NCBI GenBank assembly: GCA_903907955.1
Contig: CAIVPZ010000109.1
Location: forward strand, 154,379 to 218,378
Direction of reading: 5' to 3'
DNA: 64,000 bases
Source: an uncultured Acetobacteraceae bacterium
GTDB lineage: Bacteria > Pseudomonadota > Alphaproteobacteria > Acetobacterales > Acetobacteraceae
This document shows, piece after piece, positions 29,847 through 36,627 of the stretch (the stretch's first letter is position 1; the number at the start of each line of letters is the position of its first letter). Made by a program: the position numbers and the translations under genes. The notes below the pieces were generated by a model. It saw only the letters and a program-made list of their open reading frames with translations, made no database searches and was not told the origin of the DNA.

Positions 29847-29862
29847 AGCAAGCGCCGTGCCA
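29847..29862 (-). promoter_or_regulatory. sigma-54 promoter of nifV
   Basis: Minus strand TGGCAC-GGCGC-TTGCT with correct spacing. The predicted start near 29837 leaves about 32 bases to the nifV ATG. No TGT-N10-ACA site was found in the 150 bases upstream, unlike the other three sigma-54 promoters here. Confidence 0.85.
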
Positions 29863-29898
29863 TGTTGTTCCGGGCCGGCTCCGGCCGGGTCGCGCCCG

Positions 29899-30306
29899 CT
29901 ACGTCCGCACCGGCGCGCGCATCAGCTTCAGCATGGTCGAGAGCGTGATCGAGCGGAACGTCGCCGCGGCGTGTTCGTCGATTTCGTTCAGCACCCGCAG
30001 CAGGGCCTCGCCGGCCCCGGTGCCCGGCCGCGCCGCCGGCGGCGCGGCGCGCGGCGGCTCGAACAGCGCGATGATGTCCATCAGCGTCAGCCGCTTCGGA
30101 TTGCCGATGAACCGATAGCCGCCGCCGACGCCGCGCACCGCGTCCACGATGCCGGCGCGGCCGAGGGTGCGCAGCACCTTGGCCAGATGGTGGGCGGAAA
30201 TGCCGTGTCTTTCGGCAATCTCCAGCGCCGAGGGCTGGGCCTGCGGGTCCGCCGCCAGGTCCAGCACCGCGATCAGGGCAAACAGGGTCGCTTTCTGGAG
30301 CTTCAT
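29899..30306 (-). CDS. Rrf2-family transcription regulator without cysteines
   Basis: 135 residues. Winged-helix Rrf2 architecture: MKLQKATLFALIAVLDLA start, recognition region SAHHLAKVLRTLGRAG and the wing RGVGGGYRF. Members such as IscR, NsrR and RirA bind Fe-S clusters through three cysteines; this one has none, so it cannot be that kind of sensor. It may be a cluster-free or ligand-responsive member. Lies between nifV and the GNAT gene, same strand. Confidence 0.88.
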   Translation of the reverse strand: MKLQKATLFALIAVLDLAADPQAQPSALEIAERHGISAHHLAKVLRTLGRAGIVDAVRGVGGGYRFIGNPKRLTLMDIIALFEPPRAAPPAARPGTGAGEALLRVLNEIDEHAAATFRSITLSTMLKLMRAPVRT

Positions 30307-30333
30307 CGGCGAAACGCCGGGGCGCTGCGCCGG

Positions 30334-30777
30334 CTACTGTCCGTCAAGTTCCATCTCCAGTTCCACAAACGGCCCGGCCATCATCCCCTGGCTGCGGAAG
30401 AACGACAGAATGAGGGTGTTGTCGCGCGCCAGCATGGTCCGCAGCCGGTCCACCCCGGCGGCCCGGAAACGGTCGCGCACCGCCTCGAACAGCTTGGTGC
30501 CGACGCCGCCCTGCCGGCAGCACGGGCGGACCTGAATGGCGAAGATCCAGCCGCAGGGCGGTGCGCCGAATTCCCAGGCGCGCACCTCGCCGATCACGAA
30601 CCCCTCCACCCGCCCGTCGATCGCCGCCACCAGGAAGCTGCGGCGGTCGTCGCTCCGGCCGCCAAAGCGGGCATACACATCGCGCCAGTATTCGGACTTC
30701 TCCTGCCCGGTCACCTCGCGGTCGAGCGCGATGACGCAAGGCAGGTCGTCCGGGGCGGCCGGGCGGATGTGCAGCAT
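30334..30777 (-). CDS. GNAT-family N-acetyltransferase
   Basis: 147 residues. Acetyl-CoA binding loop RQGGVGTKLF with surrounding VRPCCRQGGVG and the family's beta-strand pattern. ATG at 30777 begins the domain; an earlier start adds 15 residues. Divergent from the benzoate-CoA ligase across 117 bases. Acyl-CoA ligases of this type are switched off by lysine acetylation in phototrophs, so the ligase is a candidate target; that is inference from position. Confidence 0.85.
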   Translation of the reverse strand: MLHIRPAAPDDLPCVIALDREVTGQEKSEYWRDVYARFGGRSDDRRSFLVAAIDGRVEGFVIGEVRAWEFGAPPCGWIFAIQVRPCCRQGGVGTKLFEAVRDRFRAAGVDRLRTMLARDNTLILSFFRSQGMMAGPFVELEMELDGQ

Positions 30778-30847
30778 CTGGGCTCCGATCGGGGCGCGGC
30801 CTTGACAAAGCGGGGGGCGCACGGATGAATGGAAAAGCGCATTTCGG

Positions 30848-30853
30848 TATAAT
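30848..30853 (+). promoter_or_regulatory. Candidate -10 box of the benzoate-CoA ligase
   Basis: Perfect TATAAT within an AT-rich patch 42 bases before the ligase ATG. No clear -35 box at the usual distance, so this may be activator-dependent. Confidence 0.35.
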
Positions 30854-30894
30854 TATAAGCCATTCAACCACTGGCAGCGATACGGGAGAAAACG

Positions 30895-32493
30895 ATGCTT
30901 GACCATACCGTTGCGGTGGATCGTTCGGTCCGGCCCGCCCGGCTGCGCTTTGCCCCGCGCTTCAACGTCGCCGTGCCCTTCATCGACCGCCATCCGGCCG
31001 AGGGAAGGGCCGCCCGCGTCGCCATCCGGGCGGAGGACGGCGATGTCACCTATGCCACGCTGGCGGACCGCGTGGCGCGTTGCGGCAATGCGCTGCTGGC
31101 GCTTGGCCTGCAGCGCGGCGAGCGGCTGCTGATGGTGGTGAAGGACTGTCCCGAGTTCTTCTATATCTTCTGGGGTGCCATCAAGGCCGGCATCGTGCCG
31201 GTGCCGCTCAACACGCTGCTGCGGGCCGACGACTACCGCTACATGATCGAGGATTCCGCCTGCACGGCCCTGGTCTGGTCGGCGGAGTACGACGCGGCGG
31301 TGCAGGCCGCCCTTGCCACCGCGCAGCACCGCCCCGCCCGCTGCCTGCCGGTGGACGGCGAGGGGCCGACCCTGCGGGCGCTGATCGCCATCGCGCCCGC
31401 CGCGCTTGCCCCGGCCGACACCACGGCGGCGGATGATTGCTTCTGGCTGTATTCCTCCGGGTCCACCGGCCGCCCAAAGGGCGCGGTGCATCTTCACCGC
31501 AGCATGGCGGTGACCAGCCAGCACCTGGGCCAGGACCTGCTGGGCGCGCACGAGGGCGACGTGTTCTTCTCCGCGGCGAAACTGTTCTTTGCCTATGGGC
31601 TGGGCAACGGCATGACCTTCCCGCTCTGGGTCGGCGCCACCAGCGTGCTGCTGGCCGGGCGGCCGACCGCGCAGACCACGCTCGCCATGATCGAGCGCCA
31701 CCGCCCCAGCCTCTATTTCGGCGTTCCCACCCTCTATGCGGCGCAGGCGCATGCGCTGGAGCGCGCGCCCACCGATTTCTCGTCGGTCCGCCTCTGCGTC
31801 TCCGCCGGCGAGGCGCTGCCGGCGCCGATTTTCCACCGCTGGCAGGCGCTGACCGGCAAGGTCATCGTCGACGGCATCGGTTCGACCGAGGCGCTGCACA
31901 TTTTCATCTCCAACAGCCCCGCCGACATCCGCCCCGGCACCACCGGCCGCGTGGTCGATGGCTACGAGGCCCGCATCCAGGGCGATGACGGGCAGCCGGC
32001 AGCCCCGGGCGAGAGCGGGCGGCTGCTGGTGCGCGGCGAGTCCATTGCGCGCTGCTACTGGAACAACGCCGAGCGCACCGCCCGCACCATGCTGCCGGAC
32101 GGCTGGCTCGACACCGGCGACACCTACACGCAGGATGCCGACGGCTATTATGTGTATGGCGGCCGCAGCGACGACATGATGAAGGTCGGCGGCATCTGGT
32201 GCTCGCCGTTCGAGATCGAGGCGCGCCTGGTCGAGCACCCGGACGTGCTGGAGGCCGCCGTGGTCGGCCGCACCGATGCCGACGGCATGATCAAGCCGGA
32301 AGCCTGGGTGGTGCTGAAGGAACAGACCGATGATGCGGCGGTCACCGAGCAGGAACTGGTCGAGCACTGCAAGCGCGGTCTGGCGTTGTACAAGTACCCG
32401 CGCTGGTTCCACATGGTAACCGAACTGCCAAAAACCGCGACCGGCAAAATCCAGCGGTTCCGGCTACGTGCCGCGGCTGCTTCCGGCGCCTGA
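30895..32493 (+). CDS. Benzoate-CoA ligase (BadA-type)
   Basis: 532 residues, AMP-forming acyl-CoA synthetase. ATP/AMP motif YSSGSTGRPKGA, then IGSTEALHIF, TGDTY, and the C-terminal catalytic lysine in PKTATGKIQRF. Overall sequence fits benzoate-CoA ligase, the entry step of anaerobic (or box-type aerobic) benzoate breakdown; 4-hydroxybenzoate or a related aromatic acid is possible. No other aromatic pathway gene is in the window. ATG at 30895 has GGGAG upstream. Ends in a convergent junction with a partial repeat. Confidence 0.88.
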   Translation: MLDHTVAVDRSVRPARLRFAPRFNVAVPFIDRHPAEGRAARVAIRAEDGDVTYATLADRVARCGNALLALGLQRGERLLMVVKDCPEFFYIFWGAIKAGIVPVPLNTLLRADDYRYMIEDSACTALVWSAEYDAAVQAALATAQHRPARCLPVDGEGPTLRALIAIAPAALAPADTTAADDCFWLYSSGSTGRPKGAVHLHRSMAVTSQHLGQDLLGAHEGDVFFSAAKLFFAYGLGNGMTFPLWVGATSVLLAGRPTAQTTLAMIERHRPSLYFGVPTLYAAQAHALERAPTDFSSVRLCVSAGEALPAPIFHRWQALTGKVIVDGIGSTEALHIFISNSPADIRPGTTGRVVDGYEARIQGDDGQPAAPGESGRLLVRGESIARCYWNNAERTARTMLPDGWLDTGDTYTQDADGYYVYGGRSDDMMKVGGIWCSPFEIEARLVEHPDVLEAAVVGRTDADGMIKPEAWVVLKEQTDDAAVTEQELVEHCKRGLALYKYPRWFHMVTELPKTATGKIQRFRLRAAAASGA

Positions 32494-32501
32494 AAATGGT
32501 G

Positions 32502-32522
32502 CCAGGGCAGCGCCCTGGCCTT
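32502..32522 (+). repeat. 53-bp repeat family, partial copy (3' half only)
   Basis: Only the second hairpin, CCAGGGC-AGC-GCCCTGG plus CCTT, remains. It lies between the convergent ligase and CHRD genes and, followed by CCCTTA, could end transcription. Confidence 0.75.
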
Positions 32523-32525
32523 CCC

Positions 32526-32951
32526 TTACTCCCTGGTCACCTGCCCACGTATCTCCCCGCCGGGATTCTGCGCGGTGTGCACATTGGCATACCACCGGCC
32601 GGCGATCAGGTCGGCGGCCTGCGCCTCGGTCAATGTCGCGGTGGCGGTGAACGGGCTGGCCGGGTTATCGCCCCAGGGCACCGCCACCTTGGCATTCGCG
32701 CCCGGTTCGGCCGGCCCGTGGAAATGCGCCATGGTCGCCGGCCCGCTGAGGCCCTGCCAGGTTGCCTTGTAGTCGAGCTTCCTGGTTGCGGTGTCGAGGG
32801 TTGCCTCCACCGTGCCGGCCCCGCCTGTCATCTTCGGCGGCACTTCGGACTGGCCGTTCAGGGTGGCGTGGAACCGCAGCGTCTCGGCCTGCGCGGAGAA
32901 GATGAACATACTCGCCGCGGCGGCGGCCATAACCAGCTTCGAATGAAACAC
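32526..32951 (-). CDS. CHRD-domain exported protein
   Basis: 141 residues. Signal peptide at 1-22 (ends AQA), then one CHRD domain with ATLNGQSEVPP near the start and the family's MAHFHGPAEPGANA and WYANVHTAQNPGGEIRGQV. CHRD proteins are exported and of uncertain function; some occur in stress or metal-related contexts. Gene stands alone between the ligase and rpoH regions. Confidence 0.9.
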   Translation of the reverse strand: MFHSKLVMAAAAASMFIFSAQAETLRFHATLNGQSEVPPKMTGGAGTVEATLDTATRKLDYKATWQGLSGPATMAHFHGPAEPGANAKVAVPWGDNPASPFTATATLTEAQAADLIAGRWYANVHTAQNPGGEIRGQVTRE

Positions 32952-33134
32952 AGCATTCCCCCTTGGTTCATTCCGGCCTCACCCCAGGTGGGGCCGGTTG
33001 GTCTGCACATCAACAGGAATAGCTCTGGTCAGGACGGGCGGACGACATTTCCCTGCCCTGTTCAGCCCGAAATCCCGGTGCCCGGTTCCGGCTCGAAATG
33101 GCGACTGCCGAAATCAACGGCAGGGGCCTCCAGG
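32952..33134. other. Intergenic, GC hairpin only
   Basis: Contains CCCC-AGGT-GGGG inside a longer imperfect stem (32973-32997). No gene seen. Confidence 0.4.
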
Positions 33135-33232
33135 GCTTGTGAAGCAAACGAACCTGTGAATGAACGCCCGCCGATATCATTGCGCGTTTCCGGCAAGGTC
33201 GGAGCGTTGCGGGCATTCATTCACAAACTCTC
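33135..33232 (-). repeat. 98-bp stop-codon-linked repeat, copy A
   Basis: Read in the rpoH direction it starts at the second base of the rpoH stop (TGAGAGTTTGTGAATGAATG) and ends GCTTGTGAAGC reversed. The TTTGTGAATGAATGCCC half pairs with GGGCGTTCATTCACAGG about 45 bases on. Copy B lies at 35712-35809 in the opposite orientation with about 80 percent identity. Confidence 0.88.
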
Positions 33233-34127
33233 AGGCGGCGCGTGCCGTCACGGCTTGCCGGCGTTGTTCGGCGACCTGTGCATGCATCGCCTTCTGCAGT
33301 TTCTCGAAAGCGCGCACCTCGATCTGCCGCACCCGCTCGCGGGAGATGCTGTACTGCTGCGACAACTCCTCCAGCGTGGTCGGATTGTCCTTCAGCCGGC
33401 GCTCGATCAGGATGTGCCGCTCGCGCTCGTTCAGCGTCGTCAGGGCACCGGAGAGCAGCGCCTTGCGGCCGGAAAGTTCCTCGCGCTCGCCGATCTCGGT
33501 TTCCTGGCTTTCCGAGTCATCGACCAGCCAGTCCTGCCACTCGCCCTCGCTGTCGGCGCGGACGGGGGCGTTCAGGCTGTGGTCGGGGGCGGAGAGCCGG
33601 CGGTTCATGCTCACCACGTCCTGCTCGGGCACGTCGAGAACGCGGGCGATCTTGGCCACCTGCTCGGGCTGCAGATCGCCGTCGTCGATCGCCTGCATCT
33701 GGCCCTTCAGCCGCCGCAGGTTGAAGAACAGCTTCTTCTGCGCGGCGGTGGTGCCCATCTTCACCAGCGACCAGGAGTGCAGGATGTATTCCTGGATGGC
33801 GGCACGGATCCACCACATGGCGTAGGTGGCCAGGCGGAAGCCGCGGTCCGGGTCGAACCGCTTCACCGCCTGCATCATGCCGACATTGCCTTCGCTGATC
33901 AGTTCGCCGATCGGCAGGCCGTAGCCGCGGTAGCCCATGGCGATCTTGGCGACCAGACGAAGATGTGAGGTGACCAGCTTATGGGCCGCCGCCATATCCT
34001 CATGGTCGCGCCAGCGCTTGGAAAGTGACAGCTCCTCCTCGGGGGTGAGCATCGGGAATTTGCGGATCTCCTGGAGATACCGCGACAGGTTGCCCTCGGG
34101 GGCGACATTGATGACGGCAGAGACCAC
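33231..34127 (-). CDS. rpoH: RpoH, heat-shock sigma factor (sigma-32)
   Basis: 298 residues. Region 2 (SEGNVGMMQAVKRFDPDRGFR, written in parts) and the sigma-32 RpoH box QKKLFFNLRR are present, with region 4 helix-turn-helix near the end (SISRERVRQIEVRAFEKLQ). The start is GTG at 34127, preceded by AAAGGAG; the longer frame runs into the leader. The 200-base leader from the promoter at 34334 may fold as a thermosensor. Confidence 0.94.
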   Translation of the reverse strand: MVSAVINVAPEGNLSRYLQEIRKFPMLTPEEELSLSKRWRDHEDMAAAHKLVTSHLRLVAKIAMGYRGYGLPIGELISEGNVGMMQAVKRFDPDRGFRLATYAMWWIRAAIQEYILHSWSLVKMGTTAAQKKLFFNLRRLKGQMQAIDDGDLQPEQVAKIARVLDVPEQDVVSMNRRLSAPDHSLNAPVRADSEGEWQDWLVDDSESQETEIGEREELSGRKALLSGALTTLNERERHILIERRLKDNPTTLEELSQQYSISRERVRQIEVRAFEKLQKAMHAQVAEQRRQAVTARAA

Positions 34128-34333
34128 GGTAGGCTCCTTTCGTCGGATCGGCTTGAGTCCCACCCGTTGCGGCGCAGGAGGTGGGCCGGTTTCGCATTGG
34201 TCCGACCCGAACACGGGGCCGGCGGGGGCCTGGCAACGATCCTGCAGCCCCGGTGCGCGCCCCATTCTGCGGCAGCGCTCCCCGGTCGGTCGCGCGACGC
34301 GGGCACCCCCCGCACGTCGCTTGGCGTGTCCAT

Positions 34334-34362
34334 GCTATACCTGACAAAGTTGCTCAGGTCAA
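34334..34362 (-). promoter_or_regulatory. sigma-70 promoter of rpoH
   Basis: Minus strand TTGACC, 17-base spacer, TATAGC. Start near 34327 gives an untranslated leader of about 200 bases before the GTG. Confidence 0.75.
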
Positions 34363-34386
34363 TAATCAGGACCAGTTAAGTCGGGA

Positions 34387-35388
34387 TTAAGTTTCCGTTA
34401 TCACTTCAAGGCCCAACCGGTCGAGCAGGGCCTGCATGTCGGGCGGCGGCGGCGTGCGGAAGCTGAGCGGCGCGCCGGTGCGCGGATGGGCAAAGCCGAG
34501 CCGGGTCGCATGCAGCGCCTGGCGCGGGAAGTCGAGCAGGGCGCCCCGGGTCGGCGCGTCGAGCGGGCGGGCGGCGGCCGGGATGCGGCGGAGGTAAAGC
34601 GGATCGCCCACCACCGGGTGCCCACGGCTGGCCAGATGAACCCGGATCTGGTGGGTGCGCCCGGTGGCCAGCCGCACCTCCAGCAATGCGACCGCAAGCT
34701 GGTGGTGGCCGAGCGTGCGGTAGCGGGTGAGCGCGGGCTTGCCGCCGCGCGCCACCACGGCCATCCGCTTGCGCTCGCGCGGGTCGCGGCCGATGGCGCC
34801 TTCGATCTCGCCGGCGGCCGGGTTGGGCAGGCCCCAGCACAGCGCGAGATAGGCGCGGTCGAGGTCGCGCGCGGCGAAGGCGGCCGACAGGGCGGCCAGC
34901 GCCTGTTCGGTCTTGGCCACCACCATGACGCCGGAGGTGTCCTTGTCGAGGCGGTGCACGATGCCGGGCCGCCGTTCGCCGCCGATGCCGGGCAGGGTGT
35001 CGCCGCAATGGGCGAGCAGGGCGTTGACCAGCGTGCCCTCCTGGTTGCCCGGCGCGGGGTGGACCACCAGGCCGGGCGGCTTGTCCAGCACCAGCAGGTC
35101 GGAATCCTCATACAGGATTGGAAACGGGATCGCCTCGGCGCGCGGCGTGGCCGGCACCGGGGCGGGCGGGCTGAGGCGATACAGCGCGCCGGCGCGGACG
35201 GCTTCCGACGGCGCGGTGATGCGGATGCCGTCACGGCTGGCGTGCCCGGCCTCGATGAGGCTTTTCACCCGCGAGCGGGTGAGCGCCGGGATGTGGGCGG
35301 CGAAGAACCGGTCGATGCGCTGCCCGGCCGCCTCGGGCGGGGCGAGGGTGGTGTGGACGATTGCATCGGTGCTGGTTTCGTCGGACAT
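34387..35388 (-). CDS. rluD: RluD-family 23S rRNA pseudouridine synthase
   Basis: 333 residues: S4-like RNA-binding N-terminus (QRIDRFFAAHIPALTRSRV), catalytic motif HRLDKDTSGVMVV with the reactive aspartate, and GRTHQIRVHLA. It modifies helix 69 of 23S rRNA. ATG at 35388; longer frame is on the other side of a divergent small gene. Divergent from the DUF6476 gene by 49 bases. Confidence 0.9.
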   Translation of the reverse strand: MSDETSTDAIVHTTLAPPEAAGQRIDRFFAAHIPALTRSRVKSLIEAGHASRDGIRITAPSEAVRAGALYRLSPPAPVPATPRAEAIPFPILYEDSDLLVLDKPPGLVVHPAPGNQEGTLVNALLAHCGDTLPGIGGERRPGIVHRLDKDTSGVMVVAKTEQALAALSAAFAARDLDRAYLALCWGLPNPAAGEIEGAIGRDPRERKRMAVVARGGKPALTRYRTLGHHQLAVALLEVRLATGRTHQIRVHLASRGHPVVGDPLYLRRIPAAARPLDAPTRGALLDFPRQALHATRLGFAHPRTGAPLSFRTPPPPDMQALLDRLGLEVITET

Positions 35389-35437
35389 GCTGCCATCGGG
35401 ATACCCCGGATGTCGGGGCGGTTGGAGGGGGTATGGC

Positions 35438-35713
35438 ATGCGCAAGCTGATGGTGGCGGTGGTGATCGGGCTGGGCGTGCTGATCATGGCCGGGACGATG
35501 ACGATCGCGCTGACGGTCGCCCATCGGAGCATGGCGGTGCCGCCGGTGCCCCGGGATGCGGTGCTGGACGAGCCGTCGGGGACGCGGATTGCACAGATAT
35601 TGGTGGTGTCGGACCGGTTGGCGCTGCGGCTTGAGGGGGGCGGTCCGGACCGGGTGGTGGTGGTCGATCTGACCACGGGCAAGGTGGCCGGGCGGGCGGT
35701 GCTCGCGCGCTGA
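35438..35713 (+). CDS. Small single-span membrane protein (DUF6476-like)
   Basis: 91 residues: hydrophobic helix at 5-28 then a soluble tail RIAQILVVSDRLALRLEGG and VVVVDLTTGKVAGR, a small beta-rich domain. Matches the pattern of DUF6476 proteins, found next to rluD in alphaproteobacteria; function unknown. ATG at 35438 has GGAGGG upstream. Its TGA stop is the first triplet of repeat copy B. Confidence 0.75.
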   Translation: MRKLMVAVVIGLGVLIMAGTMTIALTVAHRSMAVPPVPRDAVLDEPSGTRIAQILVVSDRLALRLEGGGPDRVVVVDLTTGKVAGRAVLAR

Positions 35714-35809
35714 GAGTTTGTGAATGAATGCCCTCGACGCGCCGATCTTGCAAAAAAAGCTCAATGATATCAGCGGGCGTTCATTCGCAAGTTCGATTGC
35801 TTCACAAGC
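35712..35809 (+). repeat. 98-bp stop-codon-linked repeat, copy B
   Basis: Begins at the second base of the DUF6476 stop codon in the sense direction (TGAGAGTTTGTGAATGAATG), as copy A does for rpoH. The stem halves TTTGTGAATGAATGCCC and GGGCGTTCATTCGCAAG enclose a 45-base loop that includes a run of seven A. Confidence 0.88.
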
Positions 35810-36169
35810 TCTGAGGCGGGCGCCGGGCGGCTGCGCGCGGCCTTCCCGGGGCGGCGCCCGCGCCGCCGGCCGGGGTGGCAATGCCCTGTCTGCGCATGGC
35901 TCCAAGCTCCGGATTCGCAGTTGCGCACAGGCTGTGCCGCGCGCCCGGCCGGCCCGCACCGGGTGGGCGAACGCGCACGCAACAGATACGATCGCGGCAA
36001 GGTGAAGAGTCAAATCAGGACCTTGCGGTGCGTTGCCTGTTTTTGAGGCAATTCGTCCAACTGGTTGAAGCCCCGGGCCGATGCGGACCAATGAAGGGCT
36101 TGCCCCCAGAGTTGTCCACAGGAACGGGGGATAGTTGCGGCGCGGGGAAAACGGCCGCGCCGGCGCCGG
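35810..36169. other. Intergenic, nothing recognised
   Basis: About 360 bases between the repeat and the next small gene. No open frame with coding character, tRNA or promoter recognised. Confidence 0.5.
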
Positions 36170-36418
36170 TCAGCGGCCCCCGGCCGGGTGGTCCTTGGCC
36201 GGGTGCAGCGGCACCACTTCGTGCAAGGGCGGGCCGGCCGGCGGTGGCGCTGGGGGTGGTGGCGCCCGCCCGGCGATCACCCGGGCGTATTCCCGTGCGG
36301 TGGCGTTGTCGGTGACGGCGGGGAAGATGCGGCGCAACTCGACCGCCGCGGAGAACTCGCCCCCCTCGTTGAAGGCGCTCCGGATTGCCGCAGCCTGTGC
36401 ATCGGAGACAGCGAACAT
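36170..36418 (-). CDS. Small conserved unknown protein
   Basis: 82 residues, MFAVSDAQAAAIRSAFNEGG start, then ELRRIFPAVTDNATAREYARVIAG and a proline-rich tail. The pattern resembles small conserved proteins of Bradyrhizobium and relatives with no known role. ATG at 36418 begins the conserved part; an upstream in-frame ATG adds 12 residues. Divergent from the hyf operon by about 210 bases. Confidence 0.6.
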   Translation of the reverse strand: MFAVSDAQAAAIRSAFNEGGEFSAAVELRRIFPAVTDNATAREYARVIAGRAPPPPAPPPAGPPLHEVVPLHPAKDHPAGGR

Positions 36419-36627
36419 GGCGCCGAGCATGGGCGCTCGGCGGGCAACCGGCAAGCGCCGCCTTCAATGCGGCGCAAGCTGAGGCGGGTGGCACCGGATA
36501 TCCACCGCTCCGGCGGTTCCGCCAGCGGCACCCAGGTCAGGCGGCCGCCGCATGAAGGCTTCCGGCACCGCCGGCGATCCGTCTATCCTTGCAGGGTGCA
36601 ACATTCCTCCACCGCAGCGTGGCCGGC

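Noticed and set aside
36589..36627. TTG start for hyfB giving 13 more residues
   Set aside because: No ribosome site and the extra residues are not like the family; GTG at 36628 begins the first helix. Not excluded.
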